Origin: Sebastes aleutianus
Taxonomy: Eukaryota; Chordata; Actinopteri; Perciformes; Sebastidae
Direction of reading: 5' to 3'
Length of the DNA stretch: 64,000 nucleotides
Assembly: GCA_916700875.1 (NCBI GenBank)
Contig: CAKAKS010000067.1
Span: forward strand, 6,638,909 to 6,702,908
The notes beneath the pieces are model-generated. The model worked only from the letters and a program-made list of their open reading frames with translations, did no database searches and had not been told where the DNA came from. Positions 24,087-37,555 of the stretch are shown here, one piece after another. The translations under genes were made by a program, and so were the position numbers. How positions within the stretch are numbered: position 1 is the stretch's first letter; each line of letters starts with the position of its first letter.

Positions 24087-25367
24087 CACGAGCATTGTGA
24101 TTGCTGTGGGAGGGTGTCATGCTCCTTTGGAAACTTTTACAAAATGAAAAGTAATCTTTGCGAAGCTGCAAAGAGTAAACTCCTGCACACAGTCAACTCT
24201 TCCAGTCTATTTGTTGGATATAGCTATGTGTGAGACTGTTCTCCCGAGCACTCAGTCCTTTCAGCAAGCGCCCCGAAACGACATATACCGTATGTTAACA
24301 GTTGGACGACAAATCATGTTGTTCTGCTGATAAGGGCGTCAGATCACAAATATTAAACATTTCATTTGGAGAGCTTGTTGCTACATTTCGGTGCAGTAAC
24401 CTCTGTCAGGCATTTCGTATAGCAAGTGACAGCACGCACATATGCTGTATACTAATGGGTGACAAATTAGAAGAAAAACCCAAGTAAATTAGTGCAGAAA
24501 TATTCGGAATGCAGATGCTTCCGTACAGAACACACAGGCTCATGGAATTGAATTGATGAGTGTGAAAATGATGTGAATCATATGCTATGGCCTTTGCAGT
24601 CATCAGTTCTAAAAAAAAAAAAAAAATGTAATACCAAGACAGTGCTAGGCAACCACCATCATTAAAAGACCAAATGAGGGAATATCTTATAGAGGAATGG
24701 CGTTCTTTCCTCCAGTAGAGCTCAGAAACATGGAGAATCTATGACAATGAGCACTGAAGCTGTTCTGAAGGTTCTCGGTGGAACAAAAGTCTGTTTTATG
24801 TTGTTTTTTTCACAGTCCGTATCAGTATATAGATACTCCAATCCAAAGGAGAGGAACTCGAAAAACAGACATCTGGGAAGGGGCTGACAAAGTTCTACAA
24901 AAACCCGTCAGATATACAGCACTTTAAACTGCATGGTGGTACAGTAAATCTAAAAAATAGTCTTGTTTTTCACAGTTCTTGACAGTTTGAGATTGGTTGA
25001 CATGAGCTTTTCAACTGACATTGATGGTACAGTGCACACACATCTGCACAGTCTACTGTACATTCATCATGCATCTGTGCTCGCACGCTCGAAGATGTAG
25101 TGGCGGGGGTTTGGTGTTTACCTGGCTTTTTAGCTTGACATATACCTTTTTATGATAGGAATTTATAGCACGCATTAGGGACTGGATGATATATCTGGCT
25201 GGTATTTGCCTTTTTTATACCAGATCTCAGGTGCTCATGCTGCTGCCTGAAATGATGATTCCTTCCTGTCCACAGCTGCAGAAAAAAACACCTGAACACC
25301 TGCAACAACATGTTATTCTTGAGCAGTGAGTCCTTCTGTTTTGTGTTGTCAGAATTATGTTTCCATT

Positions 25368-26485
25368 AAAGGGTCAGTGTGATCTGGCGGCATAGCGGGG
25401 AGGTTGCAGGTTGCAGATTGCAACCAACTGAAGCTTTTCCCATGTGCCAAGCATGTAGGAGAACTACGGTGGCCGACGCAAAAACGTGAATGGCCCTATC
25501 TAGAGGCAGGGTTTGGTTTGTCCCTTCTGGGCTACTTAAAAAGCATGGCTCTGTGAAGAGGATCTGGATGTAGATATAATTGGCTCATTCCAAGGTAACG
25601 AAAACACAACAATTCTTATTTTCAGGTGATCATATGCTAAAGAAAACATAGTTATTAAAGCAGCATTGGGTAGAAATAGAGCAAATATGATTAAAAAAGT
25701 TATTTTTATAAAACGAGAAAGTATGTGACCCGGCAGCCATGTTGAGATCAGTTGAGGAAATACCAAGCACCGCCCACCAGCCGGAGCAAACTTTCTCATT
25801 TTACAGCTAAACACTACACTACAAGATGTTACTGAAAACATTTGAGGAGAGAAATAGGCATTACAGTAACAGAATATTGATTCATATTTGAACAGCGCTG
25901 CCTAGTTTGACAGTTTGATCAGTGTTTGCGAGTTTCGTGAGCAGTGATTGACAGCTGCTGTAGAGAGATTACTTTCTTATGCAATCAGAACAGTGGGATC
26001 TGCATTTGCATTTATTACAATCCCTGTAAAATCAAAGCACCAGTTTGCGAGGTCACATACACTGAGAGAGCGCATTTCTTTGCAAATGAAATGAAGTATT
26101 GACTGAGTTAATGTTTGCATATAAACTATTAATTAAAAATCTATACAGTATCACAAAACATAATATTGCAATATAAACATGTTTTCCTGTCTTTATATCC
26201 TCCTCCTGGCTGCGTAACACTGACTACTTGATCTGTCTCCGGTCTTTATGTGTGTCTTTGTAGTCCTGAGGTGATGAATTGTACAAATGGGGATAAAGGT
26301 GCACAGTCTCTCTTCAAAGGCATTTGCTTTAGTCTGTCTCATGCACTACTGTCAAGATATGTGACAGTTAATATAAAAATATTTTTTTAATCATATGTGC
26401 TCAAAGTTACCTTCACCCTAAGTTTTAATATTATATTCCATTTCTGCCAATAGATCCCCCTAAATGTTACACACTGTTCCTTTAA
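25368..26485 (+). mobile_element. TTAA-type MITE interrupted by other repeats
   Basis: The left part (GTGTGATCTGGCGGCATAGC, AACTACGGTGGCCGACGC, AACGAAAACACAAC) runs to about 25655. The right end (GATCCCCCTAAATGTTACAC, ACTGTTCCTTTAA) is at 26452-26485. About 800 bp of other repeats separate them. The same family is at 41446-42047 and, reversed, at 60205-60330. Confidence 0.65.
25976..26330. repeat. Long direct repeat unit 1 (partner 29089-29440)
   Basis: About 350 bp, collinear and nearly identical by eye to the second copy, from ACAATCAGAACAGTGGGATC (AT/TG variants) to CTCTCTTCAAAGGCATT. No coding frame is conserved between the copies. Confidence 0.88.
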
Positions 26486-26489
26486 GGGC

Positions 26490-27600
26490 CTAATATATCC
26501 GTTGGCCTACCATTGGATCAGAGTAATGTTTCAACTGATCTCAGGGAGCTGCTAAGAGTTTTATGGTTAGGAAATATCGTTTAGCGTTCTCTAATGGTCT
26601 AAGTGGTGTTTCCGATGCTCTTCCACCCTCCGCGAGAATACAATTTCCACAGAAATACTTAACAGTGACGAATTCAGTTTGAATACATTGTTTGAATAAA
26701 TTACCGTTTGCAGTATCAAATGGATGTCAGTTACATTAAGCCTTTTAAGGAATAAAACAGGGATTTTTTCTGAAAGCACATACTGTAGGTTGCATAAGTG
26801 GTGCCTTGTCTTATGATTGACACGGACTTGAGTTCATTCTTTACCCACCTATTTACTATATTTACTCTAACATCACTACCGTGCATTATCCTCAGCCTGA
26901 TATGTATTTATAGGGTGTGTAGGTGTGTGTATGAGTGCGCTGTATACCACTGTGCTCGCATTTTTAAAATCATTAGGGTCCCGAGGTCGTTGATGGAGCT
27001 TCCAGGAGATCTCTCATGAAAATCATAAATGGTTTCATTTCACTATAATTTAATTCAGTGGCACTTAATTAATCAGGATGAGTAAGGCTGGATTATGTAT
27101 TCATAATTTACACGTTAAAAAAATGCTGCCAGAATCTCCGCATTTCAGCCACTTGTTTATCCGAATGCCTGCGTCAAATATGTGTTTATAGTTCATCTTT
27201 CATGTCAAGTAGGTCACCAGATGGTCACCGGGCCGCGCCAATTCTCCCATGTTGGCGGCCATGACAGTTAAGACCATGTGGAGTGACCCTAATTAGTCAA
27301 TTAGCCCACGAGGGGCGCCCCAACGATGTCTGGGGCCGCCACGCCGCTCAACGTGCACGCAAATAAAAACGCCACCGTCCAGCCTCTATTGTTTCACTGT
27401 CTGTGCTTGCCATTGTTGGAGGCAGCGAGCCCCATCCCCCTCCTCCTCTTCCTCACCTTCTTCATCTTCCTTTCCCTCGCTTTGCCGTTCCATTGATCTC
27501 CTCTGTCTTGATTGGGAGTGACAAACAGTGGGGGCCGTCTGAAAGGTTGCGTTCGTTAGTGGCCGTTCGTCGTTACAAGACGTACGCGCATTCCTGCAGA
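26490..27600. other. Intronic stretch, partly conserved-looking
   Basis: No gene was recognised. The part 27040-27370 (AATTAATCAGG, GTCACCGGGCCGCGCCAATT, CTAATTAGTCAATTAGCCC) is compositionally distinct, with GC-rich words next to TAATTAG motifs, and might be regulatory. This is a weak impression. Confidence 0.25.
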
Positions 27601-27635
27601 CATGATGGGGGAAGAGACGGGGGGGGGTTACATGG

Positions 27636-27636
<1 letters not shown>

Positions 27637-27675
<39 letters not shown>

Positions 27676-27902
27676 ATACACTGGAGGACACACATATATT
27701 CTCAAAGTGGTCCCTGGAGAAAGCCTGGATACAAGGAGGAGAGCATTCCAATACACTGACAAACACACTTCCAGTACAGGAGAGACACACACTGTACGCT
27801 CTACTCCGAACTTTGGTCCACATTAAGATTTCTGCTTCTTTCAACCCTGCTTTGTCTTCCTGTGCTATTTCCAGGGAGACACACAAACATACACACACTC
27901 CC

Positions 27903-27947
<45 letters not shown>
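27637..27947. repeat. Two long CA microsatellites
   Basis: CA runs at 27637-27673 and 27905-27947, separated by about 230 bp of CA-sprinkled DNA. Confidence 0.93.
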
Positions 27948-27948
<1 letters not shown>

Positions 27949-28384
27949 CCAAAAGCACTCTTCGTCCTTTCATGTCATGTTGCTGAGCAGTCAGAGACGC
28001 GGAGAGGAGAAGAAAGGAGGGAGGTCTGCCTGAAACAAAACATCCAGCAGAACATCCAGTCTCATGTAACGCAGCAACAATTACACGATGAGAAGAGAGA
28101 ACACGTTTATTTGTGATTTCAAGTGGAAGCAGCCACGCAGGAGAAGTTGACATGTTACCAAAGAAACTGACTTCAGTAGCACCTGCGAGTTATCACAGTT
28201 TGTAGTTCGACTATCAGGACAGGTTTTTAATCGTGCGGGGAAAACAACATGACGTCTTAAAAGAGGGCATGCTAGAGGGATTTCTAAGATCATTTAAATG
28301 GATTTCTGGTCAAATCTGCACTGACGGCAGTCATAGAGAGAGGGGGTGATTGAAACTGTTAATGCTGAAACATACATCTGATGG

Positions 28385-28870
28385 TATGTGTCCATAGGAT
28401 CCGTCCTTTCCATGCTTCCCATTCATTGTCTATGTAAGCAGCCGCATAATGCATTCTGGTAGCATGGCGGCACGATTCAAGAGATGGGGCGTCACATTAG
28501 CCGCTCCTCATTTGCATAAATTTGAGGTTGAGGCTACTTTCTGCAAGTCAGGGTTGTCCGGCACGACCCGCCGCCTCTGGAAACTCCCTAGAAACTAACC
28601 CTTGTGGATCTAAATTAAAATATTTTCCGAAACACATTTCCGTGAACTATTTTCATAATGTAAGAGCAAAAAGTTTTCAAACAGAACGCCATGTTGGTTC
28701 CAGTTTGAAAGCTGGGAGCAGCAGCCCACAAGGGAAAGCGTTCGTCCGATCAGGTGCCTAGTGGCAGCCCATCAAGCGGCCAATGCTGGGAAGCGTTGTG
28801 ATCCCTTGCGTCCTAAAAACGCCCCTGTAGACACGTACCGTGAAGGTAAAAGTGTTCACCTTTTCCAAAT
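28385..28870. mobile_element. Probable DNA-transposon relic
   Basis: CCATTCATTGTCTATGTAAG, TCTGGTAGCATGGCGGCACG, AATGCTGGGAAGCGTTGTGA and AAACGCCCCTGTAGACACGTAC are words I associate with a common fish repeat. The ends are not defined. Confidence 0.4.
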
Positions 28871-29088
28871 GGCCACACTCAAAGATGCAGCCTTAAACCT
28901 GTCTGTCATTAGGGCTGTGCATTGGCAAGAATCGTGTAACCCCATACGTATCATGATACAGGGGTGACGATTCAATATTTATAAAGGCGATAAATTGTGA
29001 TTTTTAAATATAATTTACCTTCTAACTGTCATAGCAAAAAGAACACACCACCATAAGCATAACATCTGAGTAAAAAAGATTATTTTTT

Positions 29089-29440
29089 TATACAATCAGA
29101 ACAGTGGGATCTGCATTTGCATTTATTACAATCCCTGTCAAATCAAAGCACCACTTTGCGAGGGCACATACACTGAGAGAGCGCATCTCTTTGCAAATTA
29201 AATGAAGTATTGACTGAGTTAATGTTTGCATATAAACTATTAATTAAAAATCGATACAGCATCACAAAACATAATATTGCAATATCATTTTTTTTCTTCC
29301 TGTCTTTATATCCTCCTCCTGGCTGCATAACACTGACTACTTGATCTGTCTCCGGTCTTTATGTGTGTCTTTGTAGTCCTGAGGTGATGAATTGTACAAA
29401 TGGGGATAAAGGTGCACAGTCTCTCTTCAAAGGCATTCAT
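29089..29440. repeat. Long direct repeat unit 2
   Basis: Partner of 25976-26330. Here it follows a TAGGGCTGTGCATTGGCAAG start at about 28913, which looks like the left end of a hAT-like MITE. The repeat may therefore be the 3' part of that element. Confidence 0.85.
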
Positions 29441-30179
29441 GGTGTTTGCACATGAAAAGTGATGGAAGAAGTTGTTTGAAGAATGATAACTGTATGGTAA
29501 GGGGTTGTCAACTCTCAGATTTCTGTATTCTCTTCAAATATCCAGTATCAGCAGGTCTCTACAGGTCTAGGTGTCTTTATTTTATCCGTGGTGAAGACGG
29601 TACCATGATATTTCAATGTAAGTGACCTCTCTAATAGTTCCTTAAGCGAGGATTGCACATCGTTTCCCTTACTAAAGGAGAATATGGGATCCGTCCATCA
29701 TTTCGAAACAGTGTTTGTGTACCGATAGTGCTGCCAAAACCCCGAGAAAAATACAGCTCTGTTTGTTTATGCTACGAGCTCATCTTGGACATTGGACAGT
29801 TTATGTGTGCACTTCACTAGCTGTTGATTTTGGCTAACGTCATCCATTAGTCATGTAACCTCATCCCCTTTCAATTTTAGAAGCCCTGATTTTGGTTCTT
29901 GCCACAGGATGACATTTCAGTTGTGTTTCTGCATTTTTCCAGAAGAGAGCTGCTGTCTGTTTGCGTGTGTTGGATGGGCCTTGAAAGCAATAGAGAGGGG
30001 GAAGTGTATGTGTGTGTGTGCGTGTGTGTGAGCCGATGGACGACAAGGGCGACTCCATTTCTTAGGTCAAGCTTCGGGTCACCTCGGTTGCCCTGGTAAC
30101 CCTGTTCTGGCTGGGTTGCTTGGCAACAATCCTCTTTTGTTCCAAATGATTTAATTTGAAGCATATCTTCCCTCGTCAC

Positions 30180-30245
30180 CCTTGGCTCAGTGGCTCACCC
30201 TTCTCTCCCTCCTTCCCTCCCTCCTTCCCTCCATTCCTCCATCGC
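30180..30245. repeat. CTTC-type pyrimidine repeat
   Basis: Imperfect CCCTCCTT units. The following 30246-30590 holds GT/GA runs (30409-30442) and no gene. Confidence 0.7.
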
Positions 30246-30589
30246 TCCGTCTCTTCCTTCATCCTCCTCAGCTTCTCTCTTCTGCTGAAGCTTTAGGACT
30301 CTTCCCCCTTTTTCTAATCTTGGCCCTTCCCCGGGCATCAAGAGCCCTATCCTTCTTGTGCCTGGTGTATAAGTCTCTGCTGTTATCGGAAGGTTTTACG
30401 AGTGGATAGGTGTGTGTGAGTGTGTGTGAGAGAGAGAGAGAGGGTGTGCGTCTGTGTGTGTTTGGGCTGCAGAGGTGAAGAGTGTGTGTGCCTCACAGTA
30501 TGTGTCTTCTCTGGTGGAGAAAAATGGTTAAATGATTAAAAACAATATCACAACATCTGTATTTGAAATTCTATTACAAAAATATAAAT

Positions 30590-31985
30590 ACACTTCAGGG
30601 CCAAAGGTATGTGGACAATTGTTGAATATTTCAGTCCAAAACCGTGCGCATTAATCAGATGTTATAACATCCTTCGGTCTACTGGGAAGGCTTTCCACAA
30701 GATACTGGAGTCTGGCTGCAGGCATGTACTCCCATTCAGCCACAAGAGCATCGTGGGTCTTTTGGCCGAGTCAAACCATGCCACGCTGATTTGCTTTTCC
30801 ATTACCAGTCTTAGCGCACTGCGTTGTGCTGAGTTGCGCCCAAGCTGGACCATCTCCTGAGTGGGGCCAAAGTGCATCATATCTGCCTCAAAGCGGGTTG
30901 CGGTGACGTCTCTGTGTTGCAAGACTCAACTTATGTCTGGGCAGGAGACGAGAGAGAAAGATTAAAAGTCTCTGCGTGTTCAGCTCTATATGCTTTTGTA
31001 GCTTCTAACCCAATTTGTGGTTTGAAGTTTAGTTTCTCGCCTGCGTCCCTGTTTGTACTTTCACATATCTGCTTTATTTTACTGTTTTGCTTTCAGCTGT
31101 ATAGGAGTCGTGTTAAAGCTGCAGTAGGAAGAACGTTTTTGGCATCATTGGGCAAAATTGGGCTTTCAGCATATTGTAATGCAAGTGCTCTGAGAGATAA
31201 CTAGACTTCTTCACCTCCTCAAGACGGGAGACTTGGACAAATCTCAGGTCATTTCAGAGAAAGAGAGCGTTCCTATTGGTTTTGCTCTGGCTGGTGGGCG
31301 GTCCTTGGAATATTGATCAGTGCTGCCTAGCCGTTTGATTGGACTTCGCGAGTGATTGAAAGCTGCTCAGAGACGACAGCTGGATGGCAAACTCCAGCTT
31401 GGCTTTGATTGGTTGTTTTCCTCCGGTCTGTGAAATCATGTAGATGCCATTAGGAGCTTTTATTGTGAAGAATTAATAAGAAATTAAATGTGTTACCTCA
31501 ACAAAAACAAGTCTACTAATACTGCAGGCAGGAGGAAACAAGCAGCAATAATAACAGGGGACCTTTATTGTGAAGAATACAGGAAATGAAATGTGTTTTA
31601 CTAGTCTCAGCCGTGGTTACACAAACCTTCAAGCCGGTAGCACGGTTGTAATGGAGATCCAAATCCCTGCCGTGAGTCAAACCGAGTCAAGCCAAGCCAG
31701 CACATGTGTATGGAAAAGGAGCTTTAGTGAGGTCGCGCACTGATGTCGAACACAAAGTGAAGTCTAAGCACTTGGCCTTACTTTGTGCACAGAGGCATTG
31801 TCATGTTCAAACAGGAAAGAGCTCCTTCTCAAAGTGTTGGAGTCACAGTATTGTCTAAAATGTCATTGTATGCTGCAGCATTAAGATTTACATTAATTAG
31901 AACTAAGGGGGCCCTAGCCAAAAAACAGACACAAACCAAAAACACACAGGGCGGTCCACGTATCTTTGGCATATATAGTGTTTGA
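30590..31985. mobile_element. Fish DNA-transposon relic split by a roughly 0.95-kb insertion
   Basis: The left part (GGCCAAAGGTATGTGGACA, GGGAAGGCTTTCCACAAG, CCCATTCAGCCACAAGAGCA) ends near 30775. The right part resumes near 31735 (CGCACTGATGTCGAACACAA, GTGCACAGAGGCATTGTCAT, ATTGTCTAAAATGTCATTGT, GCATTAAGATTTACATTAAT). These are consecutive parts of one well-known fish repeat. The insert carries its own matching ends (TTTTCCATTACCA on the left, TGTATGGAAAAGG on the right) and a further repeat at about 31113-31400 (AAGCTGCAGTAGGAAGAACG). Confidence 0.62.
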
Positions 31986-32232
31986 TATGACAAATTATGC
32001 AAACTCACGTACCAAATGATCTGATGTTCTGTCTAGCTTTACATCAAACACAACTCTTCATACATGTAAAACTTCATTAATTAATTTGGATAGTTTTTAA
32101 TCAGACTCATTCTTCTTGATAACTGCATTTGGTGAAACAGTAACATCATCACGATGTGATCCCACTGAAAGACGAACAGTGATATCAAATTATCACCCAC
32201 TGTGTGCACGTCCATTTCATGCTTATGTAAGA

Positions 32233-32288
<56 letters not shown>

Positions 32289-32369
32289 TAGTGTATTTCC
32301 CATAACAGATCAGAAACTTTTTACAGCCTTCTTGTTATTATTGCGGTCTTGAAAGATGGGTGTTGTCTG

Positions 32370-32400
<31 letters not shown>
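32233..32400. repeat. GT and GA microsatellites
   Basis: GT run at about 32233-32287 and GA run at 32373-32400. Confidence 0.93.
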
Positions 32401-32404
<4 letters not shown>

Positions 32405-32854
32405 CAGGAGCTAAAGGGAGAACGAGTGCAGGTTCTGAGGCCATTAGAGGATCCAGTGATCTTAGTCAAAAGGGCAGCCTTCTGGTAATTGACTACTCAT
32501 TTCTTTAAGTGGCCTATTGGCAGGGGCAGTCAGTGCATTTGCCAAGGCATTAAAGATTTCACTCTCTTTATCTTCCTCTATGTATGTGTGTGTGTGTGTG
32601 TGGACGGACAGATGAAGCTAAAGTTATCTTTTTTCTTATCAAACAATGACTTCTGTTTGGCGAGGGTTCCTGCATGCAAACTGGTGCAGTAAATGGATCT
32701 TCTCTTTGAAATCAAAAACATCTCTCTGTCTCTGTCTCTCCATCTGTCTGTGTCCAATCGGTTCATTTTTAAAGAAGCTTAGCTGGCACAGCTGTCAAAT
32801 AATGAACGGCATTACCAACGCGCCTTACAGTACATTACATTTACAGTACAATAA

Positions 32855-33195
32855 AAGGGATGCATCAAAACCATGGATGTATTAAGAGAGCTGGATACAG
32901 CGTTGGAGGCGTTGGCCCCGTTGATTCCTGTGAAAGTTGCTCAGTGGCGCATGATGCCAAAATGGCTCGACTTCTGAGCGGAATAGTACCCGGATCTTCC
33001 GGCGATCTTCCGCATCCATTGGGCCCACGGAGCAGGCGCAGTAGCGTCCGCTCGGTCACATGGCTCGGTCACGGGGTCACAATCGTCAGACTTCTCTTTC
33101 CCAATGTAAGTCTATGGGAAAAAGTGTTTTTGGGCACAATGGCATAACGTGATGGTCACGGATGTTGTAGTACCGCCTTTTGGCCACTACTAAAA
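32855..33195 (+). mobile_element. Teleost interspersed repeat (AGAGCTGGATACAGCGTTGG)
   Basis: ATGTATTAAGAGAGCTGGAT, ACAGCGTTGGAGGCGTTGGC and CCAATGTAAGTCTATGGGAA are words of a repeat I recognise as common in fish. The 95-codon frame inside is not convincing as a gene. Confidence 0.5.
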
Positions 33196-33931
33196 TTGGC
33201 ATCAAAACACTACAGAGAGATGATCATAGAAATAATTTTGATATAACAAACGGTAGCTGACTAATGGGTTTCATGATTAGCAACTGAATAAAGAATATCT
33301 GACATTAAAGTATAGGTTCATTTCATTTCATATGTACGGTGAAAGAGGTTTACTGCAATCATTCGTCCTGTCCATAGCTCTGAAGCAACTTCAATGCAAG
33401 AAATGAGAGACAAAATCCAGACCTTGTTCTGAGCAAAAATGCTTTCTGTAGTTAATTTAAAGTTAATATGAAGCTTCAGCAGTCTTAGATTGTTGACAGT
33501 TGCATGTAAGTTTATTGCTGGTGTTTTGTCCAGACATAAACCTCTCTACAAGACAGGAGCAGGGCCACAAAATCAGATAATAATTCACAACAACTCTATC
33601 GCCAGACAAGAGTGCTGATAGATGATTCTGCAAAAACCTGGGTTACAGTTCAGTGCCAACCTTTTTTTGTGTTTGTTTTAATTCTCACTTTCTGGTGCAT
33701 GAAAGTTGGACACCCATCCTTTTTGTCTCACTACAAATTGGGCACACTATTTTCTTGCATTGGCACTGATTATGCCACTGGACATGATCACGAGGTGCAG
33801 AATCATCCAATGTGAATGTCCCAGGATACTGGGCTGTGTAGAACCTGCTTTACTTGATATTGTAGCTTAGTGGTGCTAAAAAAAACAACTGAAATGCAGT
33901 GAATCTGAAGCTTTTTGGGCTCTTGGACTTA

Positions 33932-34625
33932 ATCATAGACTGTATATAAGAAGTGGACGTAGTCACGGTGACTTCATCCATTGGTTAGTGGACTGCCGTT
34001 TTGAAGCCTTGAGTTCGGCATTTTGTTTTTTTGCACCCAGAAGTGACACGAGTAAATTCACCCGAACGCTGAATAAGGTGTTTTCAGGCGACCAGAAAGG
34101 TTATAATTAACCTAGACCTCGAATCTCTAGAAGAGACACAGCTGACACACAGCCGAACTGCAGTGTGGCTGCTTTAACCTGTTTAACATGGACTCTGAAA
34201 TTAAAAACAACAGGTTCCGCAGCCGCCACACGCTGCTGAGGTTCCCTGTGTGGACAAGGCGTAAGCAGAAAACACGGACAACATCCAGACAGGACAACGC
34301 TGTGGTTGCAACCTGTCAATCACAAGGTAGCCACGCCCTAAAGCATCCCCTGCTTTATGGTCTATTTGACTCTAAATGTGACCATAATTTACTAAATGAA
34401 CATCATGCTGTATTGAAGAAGACTTGAAAGTAGCGATTGAGACCATAAACTCATGTTTACAATGTTTACTGAGGTAATAAATCAAGTGAGAAGTAGGCTC
34501 ATTTTCTCATAGACTTCTATACAATCAGACTTCTTTTTGCAACCAGAGGAGTCGCCCCCTGCTGGCTGTTAGAAAGAATGCAGGTTTAAGGCACTTCAGC
34601 ATTGGCTTAACTTCTCAGACCCTGG
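33932..34625 (+). mobile_element. Interspersed repeat, forward copy of an inverted pair
   Basis: It starts ATAGACTGTATATAAGAAG, then GAAGCCTTGAGTTCGGCATT, and ends GAGTCGCCCCCTGCTGGCTG...CTTCTCAGACCC. The reverse complement of 37871-38822 follows the same order of blocks. No transposase is present. Confidence 0.85.
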
Positions 34626-34959
34626 TAGCCCACTGGATGTAATCCAGGCTTCTTCACTACCAGGAAGTATCCCTCCGCCGTGGATCAGCAAGGGAACTCT
34701 TTCCGAGGAAACACAAAGAGGGAATTTCATACAAAAAAAGACCCGAACTTTAGAAGATACCCACTTGGTTTGACTAACTCAGACTGCTGAAGCGTTATAT
34801 TAACCAACTGGACTTAAGAATGAGTGATTTAGCCTCAGAAAGAGATCCCCTCAGACATGTATGGAGAGGAGGAATGAATGACTACATGGGCCGATAACTC
34901 CTTCAGCCTTCTCATTGTATTAAGATGGCCTATCCGTTAACTCTTATCAGCTCTCACTG

Positions 34960-35460
34960 TTGCTCTCTCTCTCTCCACCCCACCACTCACACAACCCTTA
35001 TTCTGTATTTTTTTTTTTTATCTTTCCATCCCTCTGTCTCCTTTTTGACTTTCTGTCTTTCCACTCTGCTCTACTTCCCCTCCATCTCGCTCTCATTGTT
35101 TTTTTATGCTCTTTCAGTCTCTTTGCCCCCTTTTCTAAGTCACCCTGTCATCTCTCCTCATTGGTCTCATCTATCTATATATGCTTATTTCTGCCATGTC
35201 CTTCGCTCACCTCTCACTCTCTCTTTCCCTCTTTTTCATTCTCTTTCTCTCTGTTTTTCCCCTGTGCTTTTTCCTCCATCTCTCTCTCTCACCGCGCTAA
35301 CTCTCTGTCTTTCTCTTCCTGGCAAATCATTATTCTTTTTCTTTTGTCAGCAGTGATGCTGCTGCCCTTTTCTGCAAGCTGAACCCCTCTCCCTCCCTCC
35401 TCCTCCTCCTCCTCCTCTTCTCTCTCACCCCGCGCTCTCTTTTCTTTCTCATAGCGCTGT
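34960..35460. repeat. Pyrimidine-rich tract with CTC repeat
   Basis: About 500 bp of CT-biased + strand ending in a CTC run (35398-35417), followed by G-rich DNA to 35720. The open frames of 140-143 codons here are compositional artefacts. Confidence 0.75.
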
Positions 35461-36109
35461 TCCAGTGGCAGGGTGGGGCGGCCGGCTTGGCGCCTCACTG
35501 CTGCTGCAGATACACTGCTGGGCTCTGATGGGAGTGGTGTGTGTGTGTCTGTGTGTGTGTGAGGGGGGGGTGTAGCTGGTGGAGGATGAAGATGAAGAAG
35601 TGGAGGGGGATCGTCTGAGCTAACTATGTTTGACAGGCAGCAGAGGAAGGGTGGGGTGGCAGGGTCGGTGCTGCAGGAGGTGGTCGGAGGGGGTACTTGA
35701 CGGGAGGTGGGTGGGGGCTGTTTTGGGCTCCCAGAATCCCCCGCAAACCCTCAGCCCTGAGAAAAAAGGCGGGCTGGAGGACAAACTAAGGGCTAAAGAG
35801 TTTGTTTGTGCTAAGACAGCAGGCGGGGGTGCTTAAATCCCAAATACACAGACCAATCCCACACCCCCCCCCCTTCACTTCCCCACCCATCCACACCCCT
35901 CAAAGATTATAAGTAAATTGTTCAGCGCCCCCAGATGACGGCAACAGGACAACAAAATGAGAATGGCAACAACAAGCGTTCCTCTATTAAAGGCTGCGAA
36001 GCAGCGAAAATCAGGCGGAAAACAAAGCCTTTCGCTACACCCGCTCCGCTCCGCACTTCACAAGCCGGTGAAGTGTTCTTCTCGCAGTGAAAAAGGAGGC
36101 TGCTGCTTG

Positions 36110-36130
36110 AAAAAAAAAAAAAAAAAAAAA
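36110..36130. repeat. Poly-A run
   Basis: About 21 A bases. The flanking 35840-36970 holds GT/CA-rich DNA and no gene. A CA run lies at about 36973-36997. Confidence 0.88.
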
Positions 36131-37324
36131 TGTTTCAAATTGCAGATGTTTTGGATTGTTATTTCATTCACTTGGCAAATGTTCAAATATCTGGTTTGGA
36201 TTTGCATTTTGACTCACACCAGGTGTACGATGGGGGGTAAGGAATGGAGAGAGGGATAAAAAAAAAAGAGTGGGGAGCTCTTAGAGGGTAGAGGTGGGCA
36301 GAAGGGCACGCATACACACATACACACTCATACATACACATTTACCCAGGGGGATGGGTGGTGGTCGGGGACAGCTGGGCATAGATGGATGGTGTGGGGG
36401 AGGTTTCTCTGTGTCGGTGTGTGTGTGTCTGTCTTCCTGAATGTGTCCTCTGTGCGCTTTGTGTGCATGTTTGCTTCATGTGTCCAACTGGATCAGATGT
36501 ATTTTTAAGGACATTTTTACGTATTCATGTCTTTCTGTAAGCGTAGATGTTGTTTGTGCTTGCATGTCCTCCTGTCTGTATGTTTTATGAGTGTGTGTGT
36601 GTGAGTGTGTGATTCTGATGGTGGGGGGTGGGAGTGTCCGCGTGCTTGCAGTGTGTGCCAGTGGATGCCTCTGTGTGTGTGTAATGGCCTGTATCATACC
36701 ATGCCATATCAAACCGCACACTGTTGCCTGAATTTCCCATCAAATGTGTACAGCGTCGCCAGCCCCATGACACATGGCTCTGTCTGTCACACACCACAGC
36801 GCTGCTCTCTGTGCAGCTGCAATAGAATAAGGATACGCACACACACATGCGCACAGCCTCAACCACATGCAGATAAAAACCATCTCATAAATCAAACCGA
36901 TACTTCGCTGTCCCACACACTTGTGCACAAACAGATAAATTCCTCCCTGCAAAACAAATACAACTGAGTGCAAACACACACACACACACACACACAGACA
37001 CAGACACACACCCACACACACATCGATAATAAGCTTCTATAGACTCACACTTTCACACGTGTGAGGAGACATGTACACACATTAAGATAATTACCTCGTG
37101 GCAAAGCAACTATATACGCCCTTACGTGCAAACACACTTGCAAATACACACACTTTACGCACACCACACGTGCACAAACATGTGGATAATAATCTCGTCA
37201 CACACACTTAGCCCAGACCTACATGCAGAATGTGCACACACACACACATACATGCATGCACAGACTTGTATTACGGTAAATAAAGTTCATTAACCTGCGC
37301 TAATTAGCAGCAACACTGTAAAGC

Positions 37325-37555
37325 TTCCCAGGGAGAACAGAAAAAAGGAGGGAAAGAAGGAATTAAGGATGCTGAGAAGTAAACGAGATTATCAGGAATG
37401 GGGGAGGAGGGGGGGGAGGGCTCGACAGAAGGGCGAAGAGGTGAGGGAGGACGGGAGGAAACCGAGGAGGACATCGGGGCAGATGGAGAGGAGGAGGGGG
37501 GAGAAGATGGAGCGAGACAGATGGAGGAGGAAGGAAGAGAGGGGGTGAACATATA
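37325..37555. repeat. Purine-rich tract
   Basis: GGAGGAGGGG and GGAAGGAGG-type words over about 230 bp, with the + strand nearly free of pyrimidine in parts. Confidence 0.75.

Noticed and set aside
34925..35382. Overlapping 140-143-codon frames
   Set aside because: CT-rich tract translated as Ser/Phe/Leu/Pro. No homology or splice signals.
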